From positions 15,487 to 79,486 of the forward strand of contig JBBDUV010000100.1 in the NCBI GenBank assembly GCA_040903745.1: a stretch of DNA of 64,000 nt. The letters run 5' to 3'. This DNA comes from M55B112 sp040903745. Its GTDB lineage: Bacteria; Bacteroidota; Bacteroidia; Bacteroidales; GCA-2748055. The translations under genes were made by a program, and so were the position numbers. Shown here piece by piece: positions 31,184-40,767 of this stretch; the stretch's first letter is position 1; each line of letters starts with the position of its first letter. The notes below the pieces were generated by a model, which was not told where the DNA came from, did not search any database, and saw only the letters and a program-made list of their open reading frames with translations.

Positions 31184-34100
31184 ATGAAATCATCTGTGTA
31201 TACATCCTCCAGGAAATTTTTCGGGTCCCCGGCCATCCTTGGAATGCTTTGGATGCTCCTGCCTGCGGAACTTTCAGCAATCGACACGAAAGATACGCGG
31301 CTCCTGAGGAACCCGGCGATCAGCCAACAACATATTGCGTTCATCTATGCAGAGGACCTGTGGATCGCCAATACCGACGGCACCTATCCACGCAGGCTAA
31401 CGGTCGACGAGGGCCTGGAGACGAATCCCCATTTTTCGCCGGATGGAAAGCATATTGCATTCAGTGCGGAATATGACGGAAATGTTGATGTTTTCATTTT
31501 ACCGGTGGAAGGCGGTGTTCCCCGAAGGCTCACCTGGCACCCGGACCGGGATATTGTTAAGGGTTTTACACCCGACGGCAAAAATGTCCTCTTCCTGTCA
31601 CGAAGAAATGTCTTTACCAACCGTTACATGCAGCTCTTCACTGTCCCGCTGGAGGGCGGGTTCCCCGAGCAGCTGGAGATTCCCAATGCTTTCCATGCCT
31701 GCTATTCGCCGGATGGCCGCTACATGGCCTACACCCCCCTGGCTGATGCCTTCAGGCAGTGGAAAAACTACAGGGGTGGAACAGCTTCAAGAATCTGGCT
31801 GTTCTCATTCGATGACCATTCAGTTGTGGAGATCCCCAAACCGGAAGGCGGAAGCAACGACATTGAACCGATGTGGATCGGTGACAAGGTGTACTTCCTG
31901 AGCGACCGCCATGGTGAGTTTAACCTTTTTTCTTACGATATCCAGTCGAAAGAGATCGCTCAGCTTACCTATTACGAAGATTTTCCAATCCTGAACGCCT
32001 CATTTAGTGACGGAAAAATCATTTTTGAACAGGCAGGCTACCTGCATACCTTCGACACAGAAGATGCTTTGGCTGCCAAACTCACAGTCGGGATCGCCAC
32101 CGACCTCCTGGAGCTCCGTCCGAGGTATGTCAGTGGTGCAAAATATATACGTTCGGCCCACATATCTCCCGATGGCGCGAGGGCCGTGTTTGGTTTCAGG
32201 GGTGAGATCATCACCGCTCCCGCCGACAAAGGGGATCCGAGAAACATCACCCAATCGCCCGGAAAGCACGACAAATACCCGGCCTGGTCGCCCGACGGAA
32301 AACAGATCGCCTATATCTCCGATGCGTATGGGGTCTACCGGCTCTATATCACCCCCCAGGCGGGAAGTCGCGATGGAAAGGTGTTGGAACTTGAGGGGAC
32401 CGGGTTCTATGCTGACCTGCACTGGTCGCCCGATGGGGAAAAAATTTGCTATGTGGACAATGGGCGTAATTTTTATTATATCGATGTCAACACAACCGTT
32501 GTTACAAAAATAGATGCAGATGAGTTGTTTCCCCCCGGTCCATACAGGGGCATATTTGGTGACTGGTCTGCTGATTCAAAGTGGATCGCCTATACCAGGG
32601 TGATGAAAAATAATTTCCAGCAGGTCTTTCTCTATTCCCTCGAGGAGGACAAATCATACCCCGTAACGGATGGATTGAGTCATGCCACCGATCCGGTCTT
32701 TGACCGTGGAGGCAAGTACCTCTGGTTCTTCGCATCGACCGATGCCGGACCGGTCGTTAATTGGTTTGATCAGTCCAGGGCAGATATGGAGATGACCCGC
32801 AACATCTACCTGGTCACACTTCAAAAAGAGACCCTCTCTCCCCTGGCCAGGGAGAGTGATGAGGTGAAAATTGAGGAGGAGAATGGTGAGGAGGATGCAG
32901 CGGCGGCGGATGACAAGAAAAAGAAAAAGAGAGACAAGGGGTCCGGGGAAGAGGAAGATGGGACTATAGAAGAAGAAACCGTAATTGATACAGACGGACT
33001 GCAACACAGGATCATCGATATTCCTGTTGACGCAGGCAGTTATTCCAACCTCGGCTCGAGCGGGGAAGGTGAAATACTATATATCGCAAACAATGATGGG
33101 AAAAGGACCATGCAGAAGTTCACGATTAAAGAGCGGAAGGATGAAGAGGTGGCACCCATCGACAACTACATCCTCTCTGCAGATGGGAAAAAGATGCTCT
33201 ATGCAAAAGATAATCGATATGGAATCGCCGATGCGGGAACAAAACCACCGGCGGATAAGGGCGCGATCAACACCAATGCATTGGAGGTAAAGATCGATCC
33301 GGCTTCAGAATGGCCGCAGATCTTTGACGAAGCGTGGAGGATCAACCGCGATTACTTCTACGATCCGGGTATGCATGGGGCCGACTGGCCCGCGATGAAG
33401 GAAAAATATGCGCCGTTTCTGTCCGACCTGACATGCAGGAGTGATCTCAACCTGGTGATCCAATGGATGTGCAGCGAACTGGGTGTGGGTCACCACAGAA
33501 ATGGCGGAGGGGAAAGTCTGAACGAGCCGCCTTCAGTACCCGGCGGATTGCTAGGTATCGACATCAACATTGAAAATGGACGTTACCGTATCACGAAGAT
33601 CTATGAAGGTCTGAACTGGAACCCAAAAATGCGTTCACCGCTGACCGAACCCGGATTGAATGTAAAAGCGGGTGACTATATCCTTTCAATGAACGGTGAG
33701 GAAATCAGGGCCGAAGAAAATTTTTACAAGTATTTTGAAAACAGCGCCGAAAAGATCATCACCCTGAAGGTCGGTCCCAACGCCGATGGTAGCGGCTCAC
33801 GGGAGATCAGGGCTGTGCCTGTTAAAAGCGAATACGCACTGAGGAACAGGGACTGGGTTGAGGGGAACCTGAAAAAGGTACATGAGGCCACCGGCGGACA
33901 GGTGGCGTATGTGTATGTACCCAACACAGCCGGGGCGGGACATGAATACTTCAAGCGCTACTTCTTTCCACAGGCCGACAAGAAGGCCATAATCGTAGAT
34001 GAGCGGTTCAACGGCGGCGGGTCACTGGCCGACTATTACATCGACATTCTGATGCGTCCCTACCAGGCACACTGGCACACACGGTATACCAACGATCTGA

Positions 34101-34501
34101 AAACACCAAGTGCATCGATCCAGGGTCCCAAGGTGATGCTGATCGATGAAACGGCTGGATCGGGCGGCGATATGCTGCCCTGGATGTTCAGAAAATTCGA
34201 TGTCGGCACCCTGGTTGGAAAACGCACCTGGGGAGGTCTCGTTGGCATCCTCGGCTTTCCGGAGCTGATGGATGGTGGTTTCGTAACAGCCCCCAACGTG
34301 GCGATCTGGACCGAAGATGGGTTTATCGTTGAAAATGTGGGTGTACCGCCGGATATCGAGGTTGAACAATGGCCGGCAGAGGTTATCAGGGGACACGACC
34401 CCCAGCTTGAAAAGGCGATAGAGATTATTTTAGAGCAGCTTGAATTAAATCCACCCAGGGAGCCTGTAAGACCTCCTTTCCCTGTAAGGGTAAGGAAATA
34501 A
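31184..34501 (+). CDS. Tricorn-like S41 family peptidase
   Basis: 1105 residues. Signal peptide (about 1-31), a WD40/PD40-type beta-propeller region (about 40-620) with recurring SPDGKHIAFS-type repeats, an acidic-basic low-complexity linker (about 565-605, EEENGEEDAAAADDKKKKKR), a second propeller part, a PDZ domain (about 785-870) and the C-terminal S41 protease core. Catalytic candidates: His770 (GVGHHRNG) and Ser993 (TAGSGGDM). Tricorn-type proteases trim peptides; this one is exported, so it likely digests periplasmic or extracellular peptides. Confidence 0.92.
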   Translation: MKSSVYTSSRKFFGSPAILGMLWMLLPAELSAIDTKDTRLLRNPAISQQHIAFIYAEDLWIANTDGTYPRRLTVDEGLETNPHFSPDGKHIAFSAEYDGNVDVFILPVEGGVPRRLTWHPDRDIVKGFTPDGKNVLFLSRRNVFTNRYMQLFTVPLEGGFPEQLEIPNAFHACYSPDGRYMAYTPLADAFRQWKNYRGGTASRIWLFSFDDHSVVEIPKPEGGSNDIEPMWIGDKVYFLSDRHGEFNLFSYDIQSKEIAQLTYYEDFPILNASFSDGKIIFEQAGYLHTFDTEDALAAKLTVGIATDLLELRPRYVSGAKYIRSAHISPDGARAVFGFRGEIITAPADKGDPRNITQSPGKHDKYPAWSPDGKQIAYISDAYGVYRLYITPQAGSRDGKVLELEGTGFYADLHWSPDGEKICYVDNGRNFYYIDVNTTVVTKIDADELFPPGPYRGIFGDWSADSKWIAYTRVMKNNFQQVFLYSLEEDKSYPVTDGLSHATDPVFDRGGKYLWFFASTDAGPVVNWFDQSRADMEMTRNIYLVTLQKETLSPLARESDEVKIEEENGEEDAAAADDKKKKKRDKGSGEEEDGTIEEETVIDTDGLQHRIIDIPVDAGSYSNLGSSGEGEILYIANNDGKRTMQKFTIKERKDEEVAPIDNYILSADGKKMLYAKDNRYGIADAGTKPPADKGAINTNALEVKIDPASEWPQIFDEAWRINRDYFYDPGMHGADWPAMKEKYAPFLSDLTCRSDLNLVIQWMCSELGVGHHRNGGGESLNEPPSVPGGLLGIDINIENGRYRITKIYEGLNWNPKMRSPLTEPGLNVKAGDYILSMNGEEIRAEENFYKYFENSAEKIITLKVGPNADGSGSREIRAVPVKSEYALRNRDWVEGNLKKVHEATGGQVAYVYVPNTAGAGHEYFKRYFFPQADKKAIIVDERFNGGGSLADYYIDILMRPYQAHWHTRYTNDLKTPSASIQGPKVMLIDETAGSGGDMLPWMFRKFDVGTLVGKRTWGGLVGILGFPELMDGGFVTAPNVAIWTEDGFIVENVGVPPDIEVEQWPAEVIRGHDPQLEKAIEIILEQLELNPPREPVRPPFPVRVRK

Positions 34502-34507
34502 TGGCGC

Positions 34508-34662
34508 CCGCTACAGACATGGCACCCCTAGCGGGGCTAGACATGGCGCCCCCAGCGGGGCTGGTCGGGGCGAAATGTCTGTAGAACAATCTGCTCATCT
34601 GGAACCTCCAGCTCCGGAGGAGCGACATGTCCAGCCCCGTTAGGGGCGAAATGTCTGTAAAA
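34508..34662. repeat. Hairpin-repeat array R9
   Basis: Units in reverse then forward orientation: CTACAGACATGGC, CCCCTAGCGGGGC, GAAATGTCTGTAGAAC, CTGCTCATCTGGAACC, AGCTCCGGAGGAGC, AGCCCCGTTAGGGGC. It starts within 10 bp of the protease stop and ends at a TATCTTTA box (34668-34675) that may serve ychF. Confidence 0.87.
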
Positions 34663-34710
34663 AAACCTATCTTTACTGCCCGAATAAACATCAAAAAATC
34701 ATCAGACCAA

Positions 34711-36033
34711 ATGGCCCTTAAATGTGGAATCATCGGCATCGCCAATGTAGGAAAATCGACCCTCTTCAATTGCATGTCAAACACCAAGGTAGAAACCTCC
34801 AGCTTTGCTTTCACCACCAACAAATCGAACCTCGGGATCGTGGATGTGCCCGATCCGCGGCTCTACAACCTGGAGAACTTTCAACCCACCGAAAAGATCA
34901 TCCCGGCCACCGTGGAGATCGTGGATATACCCGGACTGGCACGTGGCGCCAACAAGGGAGAGGGTGTCGGGAACCAGTTCCTCACCGACATCCGCAACAC
35001 CGATGCACTGATCCATGTGCTGCGCTGCTTCGACGATGAGGAACTGCCACATATCGAGGGATCGGTGAACCCGGTGCGCGACATTGAGACGATCAACCTG
35101 GAGCTCCAGGTGAAGGACCTCGAATCGGTGGAGAAGAAGATCACCAGGCTGGAGAAGCTGGCCAAGACGGGTGACAAGGATGCCAGGCGCGGGATCGAGG
35201 TGTTGCAGGTCTACAGGGACCACCTGGAAAATTTTCAGAACGCCGCCACAGCACCGGTGAGCGAGACTGACAAAAAATATATCGACGACCTCTTCCTCCT
35301 CACTGGCAAACCAATACTGTACGTCTGCAACGTCGACGATGCCAGCGCCACCACCGGCAACAAATATGTGGATCAGGTAAAGGAATTTCTGGGTTTGGAG
35401 ACCGGAACAGCGGTCGCCGGCAATGGGACCGCAGCAGAGGGTGCAGGCGGTGGAGCTGCCGGAGCCGGGAAAGCTGGAGTGAAAGGTTCAGCAACCGGGG
35501 CTGGCAGTGCAGGAGTTGCAGGGACCCAAAGCGCAAGTGCCCGAAGGACAACAGGAGGCGCATCCGGAGCTGGAAAAGCAAGCGCAGGAAAAGCAGGAGC
35601 TTCAGAAGATCCGTCAGCAGCAAACGCCGGTCCGGAAGTTCTGGTGCTGGCCGCGCGACTCGAGGAGGAGATCGCAGAGCTGGACAAAGATGACCGGGCG
35701 GAGTTTCTGGCCGATGCCGGTCTCACCGAACCCGGCGTGGACAAGCTGATACGCTCCGCCTATGCCATGCTCAATCTGATGTCGTTTTTTACCGTGGGAC
35801 CGAAGGAGAACAGGGCCTGGACCATTAAGCGGGGCATGACCGCACCCCAGGCCGCAGGGGTGATCCACAGCGACCTGGAACGGGGGTTTATCCGTGCCGA
35901 GGTGATGAAATACGACGATTTTATCACCCTCGGATCAGAAGCGAAATGCAAGGAGGCCGGCAAGCTGGCGATCGAGGGAAAAAACTATGTCGTCAAGGAC
36001 GGCGACATCCTGCATATCAGGTTTAATGTATAG
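34711..36033 (+). CDS. ychF: YchF/OLA1-type ATPase with Gly/Ala-rich insertion
   Basis: 440 residues from the ATG giving MALKCGIIGIANVGKSTLFN; an in-frame ATG at 34627 lies in the repeat and is rejected. YchF proteins are universally conserved, ribosome-associated P-loop ATPases, normally about 363-366 residues. Present here: P-loop GIANVGKS, switch region, DIPGLARGANKGEGVGN, the helical coiled arm and the C-terminal TGS domain (FFTVGPKENRAWTIKRG, KDGDILHIRFNV). Between LGLE and PEVLVLAARLEEEI lies about 78 extra residues (35400-35634) of Gly, Ala, Ser, Thr and Lys. The frame remains open, so the protein is probably functional. Confidence 0.93.
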   Translation: MALKCGIIGIANVGKSTLFNCMSNTKVETSSFAFTTNKSNLGIVDVPDPRLYNLENFQPTEKIIPATVEIVDIPGLARGANKGEGVGNQFLTDIRNTDALIHVLRCFDDEELPHIEGSVNPVRDIETINLELQVKDLESVEKKITRLEKLAKTGDKDARRGIEVLQVYRDHLENFQNAATAPVSETDKKYIDDLFLLTGKPILYVCNVDDASATTGNKYVDQVKEFLGLETGTAVAGNGTAAEGAGGGAAGAGKAGVKGSATGAGSAGVAGTQSASARRTTGGASGAGKASAGKAGASEDPSAANAGPEVLVLAARLEEEIAELDKDDRAEFLADAGLTEPGVDKLIRSAYAMLNLMSFFTVGPKENRAWTIKRGMTAPQAAGVIHSDLERGFIRAEVMKYDDFITLGSEAKCKEAGKLAIEGKNYVVKDGDILHIRFNV

Positions 36034-36238
36034 TTCAAGCAAGTATTGCGATTTCACCCCACACAACAGAACAATCATGTTCGATTAATAATATCATATA
36101 TTTGCTCAATGAGCACAAACAGAACATCATTAACAGGATCTATAAAATACAATTGGCATGCTGCTGATTCTGAAAAACATTTGTACCGCTCCCGAACGAA
36201 AGGAGCTTATTGCCAGTCAATAAAATATACCTGTTAAC

Positions 36239-37858
36239 TTGGTCCGGATAATCTACATACAGTTGTTCCTTCACATTCAAAACAGGGCATCCTCCTGTAA
36301 AACAAACTTCCATCACCTTAAGGGCAGGACAACTTCCTTTAAGATACCCCTTCATCGCATAAAAACATCACTGCATATCAGTCTGCTGGTCTTTTTCATC
36401 AGCACCACCACCCTCCATGCCCAACTCGACCAAACCGACATGGCTGCCGATCTTAATGAAGCACTCACTTTCACGAAGTACCCCACCTACGCGCAGTACG
36501 ACAGTGTGATGCACTATTTTGCCGACAGCTACCCGGAGATCTGCCGGATCGACACCTTCGGCACCAGCATCCAGGGCCGACTGCTGCTGGCGGTGAAAAT
36601 CTCAGACAATCCAAACACCGACGAGGATGAGCCGGCCTTTCTCTACACCTCCACCATGCATGGCGACGAGCTGGTGGGATATGTGCTCTCGCTGCGACTC
36701 ATTGATTTCATCCTCAGTAATTACGGGGCCGACCCCGAGATCGACCGGATCGTCGACGAGCTCGAGATCTGGATCAATCCGCTCTCCAATCCTGATGGAG
36801 CCTACTACCATGACGGGGACACAACCAACAGGGACACCACCGTGGCCTACTCCCGGCGGTACAACCTCAATGGCACAGACCTAAACAGGGATTTTCCCGA
36901 AGTGCCCGACGCCAACCCGGAAGACCTCTCGTCCGTCGAACCCGAAAATATCCACATGATCCGCTTCCTCGAAAAGCACCGCTTCAACCTCTCGGCCAAC
37001 ATGCACAGCGGCGCCGAGGTGGTCAACTACCCGTGGGACTATACCTACACGTTGCATCCCGACGACGACTGGTACCGCTTCATCTCGCGCGAGTATGCCG
37101 ATGGCGTGCACGCTGTCGAACCAAACTACATGCTCGGGTTTGACAACGGCATCACCAACGGCGCAGTCTGGTACATCATTACCGGCGGAAGGCAGGATTT
37201 CGTCAACTACTTCCTCCACGGCAGGGAGGTGACCCTCGAACTGAGCGACATCAAAAAGCTGCCTTCTGAACTGCTTGACCCCTACTGGAGCTACAACCAG
37301 TGGAGCCTCATCAACTACATCAGTCAGGCCCGCTACGGCGTCCACGGCAAAGTAACCTGCCGTCGCACCGGCGTTCCCGCGCCAGCGGAAATACGCGTTA
37401 TGGACCACGACAGCAACAATTCATGGGTGAGGAGCGACAGTGTGTACGGCAGTTTTTACCGCTACCTGAAGGAGGGGGTGTACGACCTGCTGGTGAGCGC
37501 AGAAGGATTTGTGAGCGACACGGTGTGGAGTGTGGCGGTGTACGACCATCAGCGCACCGAACTGCTGGTGGAGCTCGATAGCCTTGGAACGGGGGATCGC
37601 GGGATGGCGCTACAGCAGGCGTTTGTCTGCTTCCCGAATCCGGCCACCGAAGTGCTGCATCTGCGTGGCAGCAAGCCGTTTGAGCCGGGTGCTCAGCTGG
37701 AGGTGTTTGCAGTGTCGGGTGCACGGGTGCTCACTGAAGCGCTGCGACAGGGGACGCAATTGCACCGGATCGATGTTTCAGGGATGGAGCAGGGAGTGTA
37801 TCTGCTGCGGATCAGGAACGGAAGGGAGGTATTCAATCTCCGGTTTGTGAAGCAATAG
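36239..37858 (+). CDS. Secreted M14 carboxypeptidase with type IX sorting domain
   Basis: 539 residues from TTG. Peptidase M14 zinc ligands: His and Glu in STMHGDELVG and His in ANMHSGAEVV; catalytic Glu in REVTLELSD. A carboxypeptidase regulatory-like domain (about 365-450) and a C-terminal type IX sorting domain (about 460-539: CFPNPATEVLHL, GMEQGVYLLRI) follow. The signal peptide (KTSLHISLLVFFISTTTLHAQ) begins only at residue 42, right after an ATA codon (36359-36361); no ATG exists before it. The true start is therefore uncertain: TTG at 36239, or ATA where a mutated ATG is expected. Confidence 0.88.
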   Translation: MVRIIYIQLFLHIQNRASSCKTNFHHLKGRTTSFKIPLHRIKTSLHISLLVFFISTTTLHAQLDQTDMAADLNEALTFTKYPTYAQYDSVMHYFADSYPEICRIDTFGTSIQGRLLLAVKISDNPNTDEDEPAFLYTSTMHGDELVGYVLSLRLIDFILSNYGADPEIDRIVDELEIWINPLSNPDGAYYHDGDTTNRDTTVAYSRRYNLNGTDLNRDFPEVPDANPEDLSSVEPENIHMIRFLEKHRFNLSANMHSGAEVVNYPWDYTYTLHPDDDWYRFISREYADGVHAVEPNYMLGFDNGITNGAVWYIITGGRQDFVNYFLHGREVTLELSDIKKLPSELLDPYWSYNQWSLINYISQARYGVHGKVTCRRTGVPAPAEIRVMDHDSNNSWVRSDSVYGSFYRYLKEGVYDLLVSAEGFVSDTVWSVAVYDHQRTELLVELDSLGTGDRGMALQQAFVCFPNPATEVLHLRGSKPFEPGAQLEVFAVSGARVLTEALRQGTQLHRIDVSGMEQGVYLLRIRNGREVFNLRFVKQ

Positions 37859-38158
37859 CAGCACTGTAACGGTATCAATTTCCAATGATGAGGGGTTCAA
37901 CTGTTGCAGGGAATTCAGGAATAGTTGTAAATTTGCCAAAATTACGCAGTGAAATTACTCAATTGCTCAAATAAACAGGCTCTTCCAGCTTTTTAATTTC
38001 CGGCATGCGTAGAAACTGTACTTCATCGTTATAGAAAGAACCGGATATCAGATCACAAGCGATTTTGCAATGTAAAAAGTAACAGGAATTCGCAGGAAAG
38101 AAAAGCGAGCGAAGTTTCTCAAATGAGATAATAATTTAAAGCAGGTAAGAAGAAAAAC
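37859..38158. other. Gene-free stretch before the PafA-like gene
   Basis: Contains a copy of the CCTCATCATTGG motif (minus strand, 37880-37899) 21 bp after the M14 stop. Nothing else recognised. Confidence 0.4.
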
Positions 38159-39901
38159 ATGAGAGAGTTATTAATGGAAAGAAGGAATTTTTTGTCGATG
38201 GGAAAAGTTATTGGAAGGAACATTCAGGAGATAGGTTCGTTGTTTCAGAGAACAGGTTTGTTGTTTTCCGGAAAAAGTATTGCCGTTTTGTTGCTGATCT
38301 GTTTCATGGTGCTGAACCTGCAGGCGCAGCGGATCCCCTCTGAAAAGCCAAAGCTTATTGTGGGCATCACCGTCTCCGGGATGCGGTACGATTACCTGTC
38401 GGCCTACTGGGATACGTTTGGTGACAAGGGTTTTAGGCGAATGGCGGGTATGGGAACGTACTGCAAGAATGCGCGGTACGACCAGCTGATCACCGAGTCG
38501 GCCGTCGGTTACGCCATCATAGGCACTGGAACAAGGGCCGATGCGCATGGGATCGTGGCCGATTACTGGTACGAGCGTGTTGCCGGGGAGATCAGACACT
38601 GTGTGGAGGATCCGAATGTTCGGGGACTCACGGGTTCAGACGAGAACGGACATACTTCACCATCGGCAATGCTGTCGCGCACACTATCGGATGAGCTGCG
38701 GATCATCTCGCAATTCAAATCGAAGGTGATCGGTGTGTCGATCGATCCCAAAGCATCGGTACTACAGTCGGGTCACACCGCCAATGGCGCCTACTGGTAT
38801 GACCCGGAGCATGGGATGTGGACCACCAGCAGCTACTATATCGACTCGTTGCCAGCCTGGGTGGAGGAGCTAAACGCCAAGAACTACAAGGATATTTACA
38901 GGGAGAAAATATGGGAGCCTTTGCTGCCAATCGGCGAATATACCGCAAGTATGCTGGACAACAATCCGTATGAAACAGGATTCAATGGGCAGATCACCTT
39001 TCCGTATAACCTGACAAAGATAGGTGACGGGAGCAGGCGGAAGGACTACTCGGTGCTCATGACCACCCCTTTCGGAAATACCTACACGAAAGATTTTGCC
39101 ATCAGCGCAATTGTGAACGAGGAGCTGGGACTGCACGGGGTGACCGACTGGATCAATATCAGCTTTAACACTACGAAGTATCTGTCGGAAAGGTTCTCCA
39201 CCTGGTCGGTGGAGGTGCAGGATATGTACCTTCGGCTCGACCAGGATATTGCGCACCTGCTTGAATCTCTGGATGACCAGGTGGGACTGGAGAATACGTT
39301 GATCTACCTGACGGCCGACCAGGCACATGCCGATGATCCGGGATACCTTGCGGAAAACCGCGTTCCCTCGGGAGAATTCAATTCACGGGCCACTGTTTCA
39401 TTGTTGCGATCGTACCTCAACGCGGTGTATGGTCAGGGCGACTGGGTGCAGCTGTACTACGCCAACCAGGTGTACCTGAACCGCCGGCTGATCGAGGATT
39501 CGCGGTTATCGCTGGAGGAGGTGCAGGAGCGGGTGGCCAGTTTTCTGATCCAGTTTTCGGGTGTGTCGAATGCGTTGCCGGCCTATGTGCTGGAGCGGAA
39601 CAATTTCACAGAGGGGATCTTTCACAGGATTCAGAACAGTTACAACCAGAAGCGGAGCGGGGATGTGATCGTCTACCTCACCCCGGGGTGGGTAGAGAAA
39701 CAGAACGACGGGGTTGCAATGCTTCCCGGCTTTCGGTATGACGCCCATGTGCCGCTGATCTTTTACGGCTGGAAGGTGAAGCGGGCCACCCTTCCCGAAC
39801 GGGTGTCGCCATTGGATATTGTACCGACCATTGCTTATTACCTGGAGCTGTCGGTACCGGAGAATGCTTCGGGATCCGTTATTCCTGGAATGGTAAGATA
39901 G
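38159..39901 (+). CDS. PafA-like alkaline phosphatase superfamily protein, probably catalytically inactive
   Basis: 580 residues; a hydrophobic signal/anchor (about 40-57, ending LQAQ) follows a 37-residue N-terminal part, so a later start such as Met14 is possible. Aligns along its length with Flavobacterium PafA (PKLIVGITVSGMRYDYL, TTPFGNTYTKDFA, DMYLRLDQDIAHLL, KRSGDVIVYLTPGW). Yet zinc ligands and active-site residues are changed: D38 to Ser73, T79 to Ser114, N100 to Asp135, K162 to Asp196, R164 to Lys198, D305 to Lys340, H309 to Glu344, H353 to Gln388. Only D352 (Asp387) and H486 (YDAHVP) remain. Probably a binding or structural pseudoenzyme in the periplasm. Confidence 0.85.
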   Translation: MRELLMERRNFLSMGKVIGRNIQEIGSLFQRTGLLFSGKSIAVLLLICFMVLNLQAQRIPSEKPKLIVGITVSGMRYDYLSAYWDTFGDKGFRRMAGMGTYCKNARYDQLITESAVGYAIIGTGTRADAHGIVADYWYERVAGEIRHCVEDPNVRGLTGSDENGHTSPSAMLSRTLSDELRIISQFKSKVIGVSIDPKASVLQSGHTANGAYWYDPEHGMWTTSSYYIDSLPAWVEELNAKNYKDIYREKIWEPLLPIGEYTASMLDNNPYETGFNGQITFPYNLTKIGDGSRRKDYSVLMTTPFGNTYTKDFAISAIVNEELGLHGVTDWINISFNTTKYLSERFSTWSVEVQDMYLRLDQDIAHLLESLDDQVGLENTLIYLTADQAHADDPGYLAENRVPSGEFNSRATVSLLRSYLNAVYGQGDWVQLYYANQVYLNRRLIEDSRLSLEEVQERVASFLIQFSGVSNALPAYVLERNNFTEGIFHRIQNSYNQKRSGDVIVYLTPGWVEKQNDGVAMLPGFRYDAHVPLIFYGWKVKRATLPERVSPLDIVPTIAYYLELSVPENASGSVIPGMVR

Positions 39902-39907
39902 AAAGAC

Positions 39908-39952
39908 ATTTCGGCTACAGACATGTCCAGCGGGGGCGGCATGTCTGTAGCT
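39908..39952. repeat. Hairpin-repeat remnant R10
   Basis: Single damaged unit: GGCTACAGACATG, CCAGCGGGGGCGG, CATGTCTGTAGC. It separates the convergent PafA-like and pcrB-like genes. Confidence 0.75.
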
Positions 39953-39955
39953 GTG

Positions 39956-40705
39956 TTATTCATTCAGCCTATCCCGAAGCCCCGCAAAATCTGCAATCTG
40001 TCCGGGAAATTCTTCCAACTGCGTGCCAATCACAATCATGTTGGCACCGGCACCATACACCCTTTCCGCTTCGTCAACGCTACGTATACCACCACCCACC
40101 ACCATCGGCAATCCGACCGCACCGCGTATGGCAGTGATCATATCGATCCCCACGGTATGGGCCGCACCGCTGCCGGCCTCCAGGTAGAGCAACTTCAGTC
40201 CGAGCATCTCCCCCGCCATGGCGGTTGCCACAGCTATATCGGTCTTCCCGGCGGGAATGGGCCTGGTACCACTCACATATTCCACCGAGGTGGAGTGTCC
40301 GTTTTCAATAAGCATATACCCGGTAGGGATCACATCGATCCCGGAGCGGCGAAGATGAGGCGCCGCGATCACATGGTTGCCGATCAGGAAATCGGGGTTC
40401 CTGCCGGAGATCAGTGAGAGCAGCAGGATGCCATCGGCCGCATCCGACAATTGTGTCACATCGCCCGGGAAGAGGTAGACCGGCACATCACAACCTGCCT
40501 TCAGCTGTACAATGGTATCGCTCACAGGACGCAACAACAAGCTTCCACCCACCAGGATCAGGTCGGGGGGATGCGCCGCGAAGAGGGAACAGAGTCGGCC
40601 AAGGCTCTCCGCATCGTTCTTATCGGGATCCACCAGTACAGCAAATCCTTTCCTCTCATTTAGTATATCATATACGCTCCTCATCATCTTCTTTTCTATC
40701 TCCAA
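39956..40705 (-). CDS. Geranylgeranylglyceryl phosphate synthase, PcrB family
   Basis: 249 residues; Met8 is an alternative start. TIM-barrel prenyltransferase motifs: VLVDPDKND (phosphate/Mg site), PDLILVGGSLL, LFPGDVTQLSD, LEAGSGA and the C-terminal phosphate-binding VVGGGIRSVDEA ... GANMIVIGT. Couples a polyprenyl diphosphate to sn-glycerol-1-phosphate. Bacteroidota homologues make a geranylgeranyl ether lipid precursor. Last gene of the mutY-ssb-gldE-gldD operon, 62 bp behind the phosphopantetheinyl transferase. Confidence 0.92.
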   Translation of the reverse strand: MEIEKKMMRSVYDILNERKGFAVLVDPDKNDAESLGRLCSLFAAHPPDLILVGGSLLLRPVSDTIVQLKAGCDVPVYLFPGDVTQLSDAADGILLLSLISGRNPDFLIGNHVIAAPHLRRSGIDVIPTGYMLIENGHSTSVEYVSGTRPIPAGKTDIAVATAMAGEMLGLKLLYLEAGSGAAHTVGIDMITAIRGAVGLPMVVGGGIRSVDEAERVYGAGANMIVIGTQLEEFPGQIADFAGLRDRLNE

Positions 40706-40767
40706 CCGAATCCTGCTACAGCCGAATCCTGTTCTTTTCTAACCAATGACCGAATAATCCATCCCCA

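Noticed and set aside
34627..34710. N-terminal extension of YchF
   Set aside because: It is repeat sequence; the next ATG gives the universal YchF start MALKCGIIG-type.
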